A DNA stretch of 64,000 nt. It comes from Phyto melanocephala. Lineage: Eukaryota > Arthropoda > Insecta > Diptera > Rhinophoridae. Below are positions 42,871 through 54,774 of the stretch, piece by piece (within the stretch, counting starts at the first letter, position 1; each line of letters begins with the position of its first letter). The stretch lies in assembly GCA_941918925.1 (NCBI GenBank), contig OW799233.1, positions 71,761,578-71,825,577 of the forward strand, written 5' to 3'. Made by a program: the position numbers and the translations under genes. The notes under the pieces were generated by a model that was not told the DNA's origin, ran no database searches, and saw nothing but the letters and a program-made list of their open reading frames with translations.

Positions 42871-42910
42871 GGCGGTTTACCGCCAAATCTTCGGTTTTGC
42901 TTAAAACCGA
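42871..42910. repeat. Two adjacent hairpins
   Basis: GGCGGT-TT-ACCGCC (42871-42884) and TCGGTTTT-GCTT-AAAACCGA (42891-42910), both perfectly paired, lie back to back. Possibly the end of a Helitron-type element, but no CTRR end was confirmed. Confidence 0.5.
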
Positions 42911-43136
42911 GGTTTGAAGCTAAGAAAAAATATTTCGTCGGCACAATATTTTGACTAACTACCTTAGCTCTAGTACCATCAACTAGACCCCTCTTTTTTT
43001 CTTATACTGGTGCGCGCAACTTTGAAAATTATCAATATACATACAAAAAACAACGAACAAATATCAACAAAGACCCAACTTATTACTCTTAAATACAAAA
43101 TCTGCACACAGCATGAGGTAAATGAAATGAAGAAAA

Positions 43137-43200
43137 AACAAGTTAAAGTGCTATATTCGGCCGTGCCGAATCTAAGAATACCCTTCACCATCATGTACAT
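43137..43200 (+). repeat. Fly interspersed repeat, 5' fragment
   Basis: Contains GTGCTATATTCGGCCGTGCC and TACCCTTCACCAT, matching the start of the copy at 24774; the rest is absent. Confidence 0.7.
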
Positions 43201-43644
43201 AGGTATAATGCCATATCGTAGCATAACATATCGATAACAAGTTTCTTTAAATAATTATGTACTTTTTTTTATTTTTTTAATGATTAATTTTTTCATTAAT
43301 TTTATTTTATACAATCTATTTACTTGTAATACGATATGATATGAATTGTTATTTTAAGTTGTTGTTACATGAATAAATATTTTTTTAGTACTACATTTAA
43401 CGACTTGTTCAATTTAACGAAAGAGACTGACAATCAAATCGTTAAATCGGAAAACCATTGTATTAGTTAGTAAGTAAGAGATGTATGCATAGTAGTCCCG
43501 TTATATTTTTTTTCTAGTATTTTGATAGGTTTTTTGTGGTACTTGCGGTATAAATATATATACATACATAATTTCATTTTAGTTGTGATCGTTGTATTGC
43601 TTAGTGAAAATCTAATTCTGAGGAATTTTAGATTTTATTGCAAA

Positions 43645-43919
43645 ATGAGTGATACAATCGCTGTTATTAATGCTGAAACAGGGTGTTTTGTTTTCTAGAA
43701 TCTTTGCCAAGAACATAAAACACAACAAACTGGAAACGAAATTTTGAATGAAGAAACAGGACATTTCGTCTCAGTGGATTCTGATCACTCTACCTTTTCC
43801 TCCAAATCCGATTTTTCAGCAAGCGAAAGCGAGTACCATCCCAGCACTGGTTCTGATTTGACTGACAATGTATCTTCTTCTGTATTGATGGATGAGTCCT
43901 CTGGCGTAATTACAATTAA
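43645..43919 (+). pseudogene. ORF, N-terminal part, split by piggyBac
   Basis: ATG at 43645 (MSDTIAVINAETG) with one in-frame TAG at 43696-43698, then open through an acidic Ser-rich stretch (VSVDSDHSTFSSKSDFSASE) to the TTAA at 43916-43919. The frame resumes on the other side of the piggyBac element at 46913. I do not recognise the N-terminal part. Confidence 0.5.
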
Positions 43920-46908
43920 CCCTTAAATGCCCCTGGTAATTTTAAAGATACAACCATTCAAAAATTCCTACGGCCAAAGTTTTAGATGGATTTCTTTCAA
44001 AATAATTCAGTATTATTTAGAATATTATAGTTATTCAAAAAAAAATTATTTTGTACTTCTATCTGACATAGTTTAGAAAAAAAATCATACAAAAATCAAA
44101 AAATTAATTTTTCTAAAAATTAAATAATTATGATTTTTTGCAGTGTATTTTCGAAGATCATTTAAATGTTTTTGAATAAAAACAAAATATCAGTTGGTTT
44201 TAAAATATGTCCTTTAATGATTTAAATAGTTTTCAAAAAATTCCAGTCAACGGGCCCTTTACTGGGCTACTTTTACTGGTTGTATCTTTAAAGATACAGT
44301 GTGCACTCCCTACATGAATTTGATTTCCGTTAAACATAACATTTGTACCTCATTCTTGGGCATTTTCATTTATGTTTTATTCTTTGCAAGAGCAAGTTGA
44401 CTTGTTTGGAGCTTAGAAATTAATGTACATGATTGTTAATTGATTTAATTACAATTTCTAAATAAAATTAATTCCAAGTAATAAAGGAAGCGACGTTTCG
44501 ATTAAAGATAAACCATGGCGAGTAGTATTCGAGTTGGAAGAGTAATGATGACTGATGATGACGTCTGTGAATTACTTTGTAATAGCGAAGATTTAGGTGA
44601 CGACAGCATCGATAATATTGATGAAGAAAGCGATGACTTAAATGGTGGGGAGAGGGAAGGGATAGGAGATAATTCTCAAAAGGTAGGGCATATGGAGATG
44701 ATTGTTGATGAGGATGAGCAAATAAAACAGAATGAGACAGACCTCAATATATCCGTTCAAGATTTCTTTCTTGACATGATCAATGATGATACTGATCAGG
44801 GAGATTTGATTGATGTCGGATCAAATAATAATCTCGAATTGCATGACTCTGATCCATCTACTTCAACCGGTGGTGTTCCACCTACTAGGCTTACAAATAC
44901 TTGGAATGAATTTCCTTCAGAATTTCGTAATGTGGAAATTAATTGTAAGTCTTCTGAATTTGAGAAGGTAATATGGAAGAAAGGTAATATACAGTTTAAT
45001 GACCACCAAGTAAGATTTAGAGGTGATAATAGTTTACCACAAAATATATTACCTTTGGAAACACCATATCAAATTTGGAGTTTTTTTTTCCCAGAGACTT
45101 TGGAACAACATATAGTTGACCAAACCATAAATTACGCTGGACTTGACGAGACATTTCGTTTCGATATATTTGAATTACGAAAATATATTGGAATACTGTT
45201 TTACATGACATATCATAATCTTCCAAACGTTAGAGATTATTGATCTGAAAAAAATGATCACTCCGTAAATGTAGTAAAAAATACGAGAACTCATTCATTT
45301 CAATTACAAAAACAATCAGCCATCCCGTGATAATCCTAGCCGAGACCGTCTTTACGTAATTAGACCCGTTATTGACACCCTTAGTTCTACATTTGGAAAC
45401 GTACCAAAATTAGACAGACTGTGTATAGATGAGCAAATGTGTTCAACCAAAATTGGGAGCTACATGAAGCAGTATTTGCCTAACAAACCAAAAAAATGGG
45501 GATTCAAGCTTTTCGTTATGTGCGATACAACAGGATATGCATATAAATTTGAAATTTATAATGGAGCGCCTGAAACGCCCGCTCAAGGTGAACCGGATCT
45601 TCAACCTTCAGCCAATATAGTGGTGCGACTTCTTAGAGAAGTACCGAGATTCCAAAATCATATAATATATTTTGACAACTATTACACAACTGTGCCATTA
45701 GTAGTGTATTTGCGAACACTAGGCATACTATCAGTTGGTACCATTCGGCGTAACAGAATTAAAAACTGTAAGCTTCCCGACGAAAAAGTAATGAAAAAGT
45801 TCGAGCGTGGAACCAGCCATGAGTTTATATGTAATATACATGGAATAGATGTATCTGCACTGTCTTGGAAAGACAACAAAATTGTCAATTTAGTTTCTAC
45901 CTACATCGGAGTAAACCCGATATCAGACAGTATATGAAATGAAACGGTACAACCATTAACAATTAAAAGATTTGACAAAAAGCACAAAACTGTCAAAATG
46001 GTTCCATGTCCTCAAATTATAAAAGACTATAATAGTCACATGGGTGGTGTCGATTTAATGGACAGCTCCATGGGTCGGCATAAAATAACTATGAAAAGCC
46101 GAAAGTGGACAAATAGAGTGTTCTATCACCTTTTGGACATGACAGTTGTTAATTCCTGGCTGTTATACAAAAGAATAAATAAAAATCGTCCCGGATTTAA
46201 AGCTATGCGATTCATTGATTTTAAATTAGAGATAGCTGACACCTTATTCTCCTTTAAATCGGCACAGCCTCCTGCTCGCGGACGCCCACGTATTGAAGCA
46301 GAAATTCTAGAAAAACGCCTGAAACCAAATTCCCATATGCCACCTCCGAAGGACACTAGATTGGACAGGATTGATCATTGGACAACGGTTGATAAGAAGG
46401 GTAGATGCAAATTTCCGAACTGCTCAGGACAAACCCGAATGTATTGTTCTAAATGTAAAGTGAATTTATGTTTAACTGCAGAAAAAAATTGTTTTTACTA
46501 CTATCACAATTCGTAGAAAGTTTAATTTATTTTATTATTTTGCAAATGAATGTAAAAAATGTATATTTATGTTTTTAATTTATTATTTCAGTGTAATTTA
46601 TTTCAGTGTATTTTTTTCAGTGTATTTTTTTGAGTGTATTTTAAATAATAATATTTTAACAATTTTAAATGCTTAAAATAAATAAATTTAAAAAAATTTC
46701 ATAATACATATTTTATATTTTTGTATATTTTCATAAGAATTTCAGCAGTGGGTAAATGCCCAGTATATCTTTAAAGATACAACCACTTTTTTTAAAATAT
46801 CTTTAAAAAAAATATATTAAAAAACTAAAAACGCAGTTGTTATTTTTTGAAGATTTTACATAAAATATATTTTTCCGGCCAAAATCGGTGACCTCGGGCA
46901 TTTAAGGG
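43920..46908 (+). mobile_element. piggyBac-type transposon, 2,989 bp
   Basis: Flanked by TTAA (43916-43919, 46909-46912). Ends are inverted repeats starting CCCTTAAATGCCC. Subterminal motif TTTAAAGATACAACCA occurs at 43941-43956 and 46770-46785 in the same orientation and inverted at 44277-44292. It carries a broken transposase. Confidence 0.95.
44515..46516 (+). pseudogene. piggyBac transposase, broken
   Basis: Cut-and-paste transposase for TTAA sites. ATG at 44515 follows the leader; an acidic N-terminus of ~120 residues is usual for the family. The DDD catalytic Asp residues are all present: CIDEQM (45428), IYFDNYYTT (about 45671) and MGGVDLMDS (about 46051). A C-terminal Cys-rich domain (CKFPNCSGQTRMYC ... 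CLTAEKNC) binds DNA in piggyBac. Breaks: a TGA at 45241-45243, a frameshift between 45290 and 45320, and a TGA at 45935-45937. With so few lesions the copy died fairly recently. Confidence 0.92.
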
Positions 46909-46912
46909 TTAA

Positions 46913-47196
46913 AAAAGCACGTAAAGGTCAAGGAAATAAGCAAAACTGGAGTAAAAACCGTAAAAAACTCAAGCGAATGCGTGGCCAGGAGTATTCAGCG
47001 GAGCAAAGAAGGGAATGGAGTAATGGAAATTATAAGAGAAAGAACTTTGCAGGCTTGTTGCCGTTCGGAAATATGTGCAAAAAAATTCGGTAAGCAGTGC
47101 AACGAAATTACAGAAGATAGAAATAATATTTTTAAAATATTTCGGTCACTATCCTGGGAAGAGAAAAAAGCGTTTGTTGTTGCGGTTATAAAATAA
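46913..47196 (+). pseudogene. ORF, C-terminal part, split by piggyBac
   Basis: Directly continues the frame interrupted at 43919: a basic stretch (KKARKGQGNKQNWSKNRKK) to KRKNFAGLL, then a frame change near 47060 into a Cys-containing region (CCRSEICAKKFGKQCNEI ... IFKIFRSLSWEEKKAF) that stops at 47194-47196. The basic-then-Cys layout resembles the N-terminal part of proteins repeated in many insect genomes and thought to be TE-derived (from memory, uncertain). Confidence 0.5.
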
Positions 47197-47199
47197 ATG

Positions 47200-47650
47200 C
47201 TCTTTATATATTTTCAAAGTTTGTGTCTCATAGTTTTTTTAGAGAGGAAGAAAAGAATGAAAATATTACGTTCAATTAAAAAGTAAAGAAAAATATTAAA
47301 TTAATGGTTTTTAAGAGAAAAAAAATTATACAAATACCTGAATGGTCTTTAAATAATAGGACAAATAAACTGATTTTAATATCATCTCATCATAATTTAC
47401 ATATCGATGCCTTATAGCCTTTTTACACCTGCTCACATCTTTTATCAAATCAACAAGATGTTAACATCTTCCCATATGAATTGTACGTGTTTGTGTGTCA
47501 ACATTTCTCAACATCTTTTAAAGATGTTCCAAATCATTTTGTTCCACTCAACATCTTTCGATTATTTTAGTGTCTTCACTAGAAAAAAGAAATATTGTTG
47601 CAAAAAAATACATGGCATCACAAAAAAAAAATTATAAGTGCAAAAAAAAA
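47200..47650. other. Non-coding spacer
   Basis: AT-rich; several CAACATCTT/AAGATGTT words occur here and again at 48640-48725, possibly the outer ends of a larger repeat. No gene. Confidence 0.4.
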
Positions 47651-48594
47651 ACAAGTAAGAGCGCTATATTCGGCCGTGCCGAATCTTATATACCCTTCAC
47701 AACGTGTAGTCACGCAATAACAGTAGTTTGTATCACCATTCATCCCATATGAAATACGTACAACAATATAAAAAACATACATATATAAAAACAACACATT
47801 TTAAAATTATAACTTTACGTATGTATGTTAAAAGAAGAAAAAAAAATTTTAAAAAAAAATTTTTTTTTAACAAAATAATAATAATAAATATAAAACAAAC
47901 AAAAAATTAAAAAAAAAATTTTTTTTAAAAAATTTAAAATAAAAATATAAATAATATATTAAATAAAAAATAAAAAAAAATAAAAAAAAAAATTTAAAAA
48001 AAAATATAAAAAAAAAAAAAAAAATTTTTTTTGGCTCTGCTGGGATTCGATGCCACGTTTTCTCTAACCAGTATACACGTTTGTATGTTGTTGTTGTAAT
48101 GTTGTTTTTGTGAAAAAAAAATCGAGGTGGTCGTGGGTTTTTGCTCATATCTCAGTTGTTTATGTACCGATGTTTCTGAATTTCAATACCTACTCCCGAA
48201 TATTTCTGATATTTTAATACCTCACCCGGGTTCAAACGATGTCGGGGGGCTTCAAAAAGTTGATTTCAACATACACACGGACAGACGGTTATTTATATTT
48301 TTATAATTTTTTTTTTAATTTTTTTTTTGTTTTATATTTATAATATATATTTTAATTATTTTAAAAAAAAATTTTTTTTTAATTTTTTAAAAATTTTTTT
48401 TTTATTTCTTCTTTTAACAGACATACGTAAAGTTATAATTTTACAATGGGTTGTTTTTATATATGTATGTTTTTATATATATGTACGTATTTCATATTGG
48501 ATGAATGGTGATACAAACTACTGTTATTGCATGACTACACGTTGTGAAGGGTATATAAGATTCGGCACGGCCGAATATAGCGCTCTTACATGTT
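47651..48594. repeat. Fly interspersed repeat with long terminal inverted repeats
   Basis: About 944 bp. The left ~110 bp (AACAAGTAAGAGCGCTATA ... CACCATTCATCC) recur inverted at the right end (48490-48594). Between them are A/T homopolymer zones that can pair (47850-48025, 48300-48412) and the family's CGAGGTGGTCGTGG and CGGACAGACGG blocks. No coding capacity. Confidence 0.8.
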
Positions 48595-48953
48595 TTAATT
48601 TTTATTTACGCAAACATGTGAAATAAATCTTATGACAGATGAAAAATGAAGGATGAAAGATGTTGCAAATGTAAACAATTTTTTTTTCATTTTCAACATC
48701 TTCCACGCATTCCGCTAAGATGTGAGGGTTTGACTTTTTCATATCAAACGATTGCTATTTTTATGTTCCATTGTTGCAACAACGTATATTTTTACTACTA
48801 ATATACATAAATGTAATCAATTCCTTAAGCTTTTAACCAAACACTGAAAAAAGATGAATCGATTTTTTTTTCTTTCCTGAAAAGTTGTATTTTTTAAGAT
48901 AAGAGGTTGAGGAAGTAAGGCATCGATATGTACATATACATATGTATATATAT

Positions 48954-49313
48954 TGTTACGTTTATACCTTTTATAAACGTTGGCTTATTTCCTTTGAATA
49001 AACTTTGAGTTCTTTTATTTCAATCAAAAACAGTTAAAATTTGTTATAAAATTAAGAGCACTTTATTTATTTAAATACGCAGATATTGTTTTTATAACAC
49101 TTTACTTATTTCACTTATGGTTATACACTTTTATTATCAAACTCACTTTGATACGCGCTTTACAATCTCTACTGTTTTACTGATCATGTTGGATGTGTTG
49201 TTCGGCTATTTATAGTAACATAGTGGTGTTCGGTAAAATTCGACAAAGTTCTCGTATGTACACACTAGTACATTCGAAAACCGTTACATTTAAATTAAGA
49301 CTTAAAGTTATAT
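48954..49313 (-). repeat. Gypsy 3' LTR, outer part (reverse orientation)
   Basis: Reverse complement of about 14265-14605. It is separated from its other part (54356-54524) by P-like copy 2, so the LTR was split by that insertion. Confidence 0.85.
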
Positions 49314-49440
49314 CAAAGAATATAAATCATATAGAATGCGCATCACGTACAAACAAAATTTCTTATGGCGGGTTCTAACATTGGAACCCGCTCTCTTCAT
49401 TACGAATTTACCTCATATAGTTTCGCTCACAATATTTTGT

Positions 49441-49556
49441 CAAGATAATTTGTTGTTGGTTTCTTTATTCATATTTATTTACCATGCACTCACAAAATTT
49501 TGTAAATGTTATTTGTTGTTGGTTTCTTTATTCATATTTATTTACCATGCACTCGT
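49441..49556 (+). repeat. Tandem duplication of ~57 bp
   Basis: TTTGTTGTTGGTTTCTTTAT with its following ~35 bp, ending CATGCACTC, occurs twice in a row near the left end of P-like copy 2. Confidence 0.8.
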
Positions 49557-50630
49557 TTAACATCATGCGTTAGACAAGAAGCAAAGAAACAAAATACGAA
49601 CACGTGTTTGTCTGTTGTTTATGCATGTATGTATGTATGGATGTGTTAATGTTCTTTAAATAAAGAAATGAGAAAATATAAATTTACATTTATAAAAAAG
49701 GTCAAATAATTCAAACAAATGTGAACAAACATTATTTTGAAAACAAATACGCACGACTGTGTTACAGTAGCAAAAGCATATATATATTGTTGTTGTACGA
49801 ATGAGATTGCATCAATTGTGATCGAATTTTATTTGCCCTTCTTAGCGAAAATTTTAGTGTACGTGTACAATTTTATTGATTTGAGATAATTTTAATACAA
49901 TGAAATTTATTATACTTAGGTGAAATTTTTTTTTTTCAAGCATTTGAATTTCACTTGATGTATTTTAAATAAATAAATAAAAAAGGCGATGTTTTCTAAT
50001 GTATTACAGACACTTTTACAAATTGAAGTTTTCGAAAAAACTTTCGCCTATTGTCAAGTACACTCAATGTTTATACATGTAGCTCTAGTGTGATATTTTT
50101 TATTTTAAAGTGTAATTTATAATTTATTTTAGCTACTTTATTTTCTAAAATTACAATTTTTATTAAAATTGCTGTCACTGTTTCGCCAATAATATGTTGG
50201 CTCGTCAGGAAACAAATAGTTATGTATGTATTTTGTGATAAAAGAAATTTCAATTTTATGTAAGAAAGGCAAAACTCAATAAAAAATACTTATGTACCTG
50301 TTCCCTGTACTGGAATTATTTTACCGTTTCTTAAAAAAACCCACATGCAATTAATGTGCAAAAACCTAGCTAAACCGAAGTCAGGTAGAATTTTTGTATT
50401 GTTGTTGTATTTTAAGAGGCACAAATCGTCAAGGACACTTCGCCCGAAATTTTTTTTAGTGATTTTTTAAAGGCTCTGTAGCTTTTTATTTTATTTTGAA
50501 GCATTTCATAACACATTTCAGTTTCAAAGCTGCAATGAAGCATTACGTACTGTGTGTCTAGAAATTATAAGAAAAGTAAATAAAAAAATTAAATAAAAGT
50601 AACGCAATAAATAAAAACTTTAATGAAGCA

Positions 50631-53095
50631 ATGAATTAGAGTACAAAAAGAAAAATAAATCGCCATCGGGCATAAAATGCTGCGTAAAAAATGCCAAAAG
50701 TCGAGAAGACATTTTAAGGGCTTAAAAATGTTTAAATTTCCTTCGCCGGATATTATACTAAAAATTTGGCGAGAGAAATGTCGAATTCCTGAGAAGAATT
50801 TTAATAAAAATCTTTATATTTGCGAAAATCATTTTTCAAGTTCATACGTTGGGGGAAAAAAATTAAAAGCTGACGCCATTCCAACTGTAGATATTGATGA
50901 AATGGAGGAAGAATTGGAAGATTTTAACGCAGGTCCTCCCCAAAAACTTTAGATTGTTAAAAAATATCGAAGCCCTTTTCTGCTCAAATTGCGAAAATCA
51001 AACTCTACTTGCAGATCACTACCGGAAAAAATATAGTAATCTCCTTAAAAAAATACAAAAAAGAACAAAAAATTTTAAAATCAAAGCGACTCACACAAAA
51101 TACTAAAAAGTTAAATCGTAAAAATATAAAAAAGTCTCTTATTGAATCGATTGATTGTTTACAAAATATAAGCGCAGAAAGCGAAATTTTTTGTAAGCTT
51201 TTGTTGAGCTCTCGGCCAAAGGAATATTCTGAAAATGTAAAATATTTAGCTCAGAACATATTTTACAAATCTCAATCCACATACTTATTTCTAAGGGACA
51301 AATTAAATTTGAGTCTTCCTCACATTTCCACCTTGAATCGGTGGGCGCCGATTAAATTTCTTCAGCCCTGGCTTAAAAAATAATGCTTTTGAATTCGTGA
51401 GGGAAAAATGCTCCCAGTTGGATGACAGATGTGCTAAGCATATGGTTTTAGTTATGGATGAAATGAGCATTAGAAAAGAGTTGAGGTATAATAGAAGTCT
51501 AGATTTAGATGATGGATTTGAAACAACTGGATTTGAAAGGACTAATAGAATTGCCACTCATGTATGTGTTTTTATGATTAAATATATGTTTTCTAATTTT
51601 TCAATCATTCTTAATTACTTTATTTCCTACAACGGCTTATCTGCGGATACTTTAAGTGAGATAGTTAAAGAAAATTATAATATTTTGAAAAGCATGGGTA
51701 TAAAAGTTCGTGCCCTTGTATGTGATCAAGGCTCGACCAACCGAAAATGTTTTTCCAACTTTAAGTATCTGTGGAAAAGCCTTTTTTTGAAACTGATGAT
51801 CAGAAAGTTTTTTGCATGTACGATTTCCCCCATTTAATTAAGTATTTGCGGAAGTGTGACATAAAATCACCGGATGGAACGGTAAGTTTTCAAGTAATTA
51901 AGGAATTGTATGAAATGGAAGCAAGTGCAAAAACAAAAATGTGCCCAAAATTGACACGGCAACACATTTACCCTAACTGTTTTGAAAAAATGCGTGTAAA
52001 ATTTGCAACACAAATTTTCAGCAGAACTGTTGCGGCTGCTATCAAAACTATTTCCGAAACCACAAAATTAAGGACAAATTCCACAAAATTTGCCTTATCA
52101 ACAGCTCAGTTTGTGGAAAAAATTGACAAAATTCAATTCATCTTAACAGTGAAGCATATAAATTTATTAAATTTTTTTTGCAATATTTAGAAAATGTGGA
52201 GTTTTTGGATAAAAAGAAGCGTGTTTTCTTTTTAAATGGAATGAAGCTCACTCTTAAATCAGTTCTTGTGTTAACCGATGATATTTTAAAAGAAGGTGGT
52301 GATGTATATTTTTTAATGACAAAATCCCTTAATCAGGACAAATTAGAAAACACGTTTTCTGTATTGCGGCAGAAAGGGGGCAACAATAACAACCCGTCTG
52401 TAGCCGAATTGAATAATATTTTGACAAAAATAATGGTGACTAAAATAGTTCAGTCAAGCTCTTCTAGCAACTGCGAACTTGTACAAGACGGAATAGCGAA
52501 TGTTGATGCTGGCTTTCAAGCAGATTTATGTATTGAACATAAATAACCAAGTTGCTATGAAATTGACAATGTTGATTTCGAGAGCCACATATATGCAGAT
52601 TATTTTCTGGAAGATGTTTTTGAAAATTCTGCAGTTATAAATATTGAAGTAGTTTCTATGAGATACTTTGTTAAATATGTAGAATTTAAAGTCATTCCAA
52701 AATTACAATGCCAAAAATGTTGTGACGAATTGAGAAAGACGGATGAAGTTCTAACAGCACCAAGCGAGCTTTTTATACACTTTAAAAATTATCAGTCGCT
52801 TACAGATTTTGGAAGCTTAGCTGCTCCATCAGATAAACTAATGGATGCTGGAAAAAGACACATTTTAATATTTCATTATATTTTTAAATCTGAGCCCCAA
52901 AAAATTGGTATAAAATCTTTTATTATTGAGTCCTGTAAACGCTTGACTCCGCAGTGGTTTGCCGACGCTTGTTCTCAACACAGAATAGAAGTTTTGGACT
53001 TTCTACTATTAGTACTCCTCCGAAAGCATTGCTCTTGGTCTATAGAAAAAGGTAGTTCCAAGGAAAAAAAAATAAAAAAATTAGCAAACGAATGA
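50631..53095 (+). pseudogene. THAP/P-like transposase, copy 2 (decayed)
   Basis: ATG at 50631 is followed at once by TAG (50637-50639). The THAP finger has lost a base after its first cysteine; ICENHF remains. Readable parts: the core from 51397 (LVMDEMSIRKELRYNRSLDL, ETTGFERTNRIATHV) through SYNGLSADTLSEIVKENYN, which copy 1 lacks, to RALVCDQGSTNRKC; CMYDFPHLIKYLRK near 51815; FSRTVAAAIKTI; and LNQDKLENTFSVLRQKGG near 52330. The end (RHILIFHYIFKSEPQKIG ... LANE) reaches TGA 53093-53095. At least five breaks. The 378-bp MITE of copy 1 is absent here (52041-52048). Confidence 0.85.
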
Positions 53096-53536
53096 TGTAA
53101 TTTATTAAAGTATAATATTATTGTTAATTTTACAAGGGTGGTTCACATCCTTATTGAACACTTTTTGATGGCAGAAATTAATGAAGTGGGAAAAATATAT
53201 CAAAAATTACTTATTCTTAACAAAAATACATACATAGTTTGTTTTTATTTTAATTGTTTTATAAAAAAAAACAACTTATTCATTTTCCAATATTATTATT
53301 TAATTTATTTTGAAATGAATAAACTTTTCAACATTCTGTTTGTTCTAAAAAAAAAATAATACATAATTCTCAACTCTAGTTTTATTCGCATTTTTTATAT
53401 AAAGTTTTGTTTATTTAAAATACCTCAAGTGAAATTGAAATGCTTGAAAAAAACATTTTCACCTAAGTATAATAAATTTCATTGTATTAAAATTAAAATT
53501 TTCACTAAGAAGGGCAAATAAAATTCGATCACAACA
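53096..53536. other. 3' non-coding part and right arm of P-like copy 2
   Basis: Matches copy 1 after its transposase, then part of the inverted arm from about 53400. No gene. Confidence 0.7.
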
Positions 53537-54117
53537 CTGCTTTACAAATTTTTAATTTGGAAAAATACCAAGAAAGCTACATGCCTAGATAAGTTGATTG
53601 GGACCTCATGAACACGAAAAACGCTGTAATTTTTTTTCTAAGTACCGTTTTTTAGATAACGGTACTTTTGTGTTTTTCGGTGTATGGTCCCACTCAAACC
53701 CTTGTGGAGCCCAACCGTAAAGTCCGATCAAGATAAATGGCATATCGTTGGAAAGGTATGGAAAGGTTGGAATGCCTTTTTCGTCGATATGCTGCAAATT
53801 TCTGTCTGATAAGAAATGGCTGAGTTATGGCACCTCAAAATTCAAAATTTGCCTATTTTTTACGTTTTTTTCAAAATTTTTCATTTTTACTTCGTTTTTT
53901 TTCTACGTTATATAAAGATCTGGAATGTTTTATTCTTTTACCAAATAGCTAATTTAATTACCAACATTTTAAGCGTAATTTGAAAAAAATCGGATGAAAA
54001 ATAAAGTATTTATTAAGGATTTTGTGGAACGACAATATTTTCATCTTCATTGCTCACACACTATATTCAAGTCAAGTCCCTCGTCATTTTAATTTAATTT
54101 TTTAATTTATGCCGAAC
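53537..54117. other. Unrelated insert in P-like copy 2, with a strong hairpin
   Basis: Copy 1 has no counterpart. It replaces part of the right arm. The hairpin AAGTACCGTT-(8 nt)-AACGGTACTT lies at 53640-53667 inside a longer imperfect pairing of AACACGAAAAAC with GTTTTTCGGTGT. The remainder has no frame or family I recognise. Confidence 0.5.
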
Positions 54118-54355
54118 ATACGTCTGACTGACAAGAATTTGTACAAGAAATGAAAATATCAAAACATAAACAAACATACATACATGCAAGCTGAAGTATT
54201 TACAAACACACGCAATTATGTATGAGAGCGAAACATTGTTATGCTCTTTACTTTTGCTTCTTTCCCTTTTGCCTTACCGACCGCGTCAGAAAACTTTTTT
54301 AAAAAATATTTCAATTTGGGCCTTTATGCGCAATCTATATGATTTATATTCTTTG

Positions 54356-54524
54356 GTAATATGCAGGAATAATAAAAGTGCCTAAAAGTGTGCTACACAT
54401 AATAACAACTTAATATCATGTTCGAACAACCAGCGAAATAAACTAGTACAAAAAAACCTACAGTATACTACAACTAAAATAAATTATAATGTAAATTAAG
54501 CTATTTAAAAATAAATCTGTAACA
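54356..54524 (-). repeat. Gypsy 3' LTR, inner part (reverse orientation)
   Basis: Reverse complement of about 14093-14265; its TGTTAC end at 54524 adjoins the gypsy integrase end. Confidence 0.85.
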
Positions 54525-54535
54525 CTACCGCCCGC

Positions 54536-54770
54536 TTAAGCCTGTTCGTCCCGAATAGGCACAAATTCACTTTTTCCGTACTTAGCGAGGCGCTCGAGAT
54601 GAACCACTTTAATCTTTGATCTTGGGCTATTGTACTTCTGTATTCTATACACAACATCATTTATTTGTTTTATCACCTTATACGGCCCATCCCAGTGAGT
54701 TTGCAATTTAGGAGACAGTCCTTTTTTTGTTGTGGGTTATATAGTAGAACTAGCTGACCCTCATTTAGGG
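54536..54770 (-). pseudogene. Gypsy integrase C-terminus
   Basis: Minus-strand frame QLVLLYNPQQKKGLSPKL ... THWDGPYKVIKQINDVVYRI ... KVVHLERLAKYGK, ending in TAA 54536-54538: the C-terminal DNA-binding module of gypsy integrases. It is followed by a GC-rich tract and the 3' LTR. It belongs to the family whose 5' end is at 14093-15415, judged by the shared LTR. The rest of Pol is missing beyond 54770. Confidence 0.85.
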
Positions 54771-54774
54771 TTGC

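Larger units (their letters stand above)
49314..54355 (+). mobile_element. THAP/P-like transposon, copy 2
   Basis: Inverted ends CAAAGAATATAAATCATATA (49314 onward; its complement ends at 54355) extend to about 29 bp with one mismatch, through TGCGCAT. Flanks GTTATAT and GTAATAT are a diverged 7-bp target duplication (8 bp is usual for P elements). It lies in a reversed gypsy LTR. It keeps the left inverted arm (49640-50140) and a shortened right arm (53400-53536), and carries unrelated sequence at 53537-54117. Confidence 0.85.

Noticed and set aside
47867..48148. Phe/Lys-rich open frames in A/T tracts
   Set aside because: Produced by homopolymer runs of the interspersed repeat; no protein expected. 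The same holds for 57285-57510.
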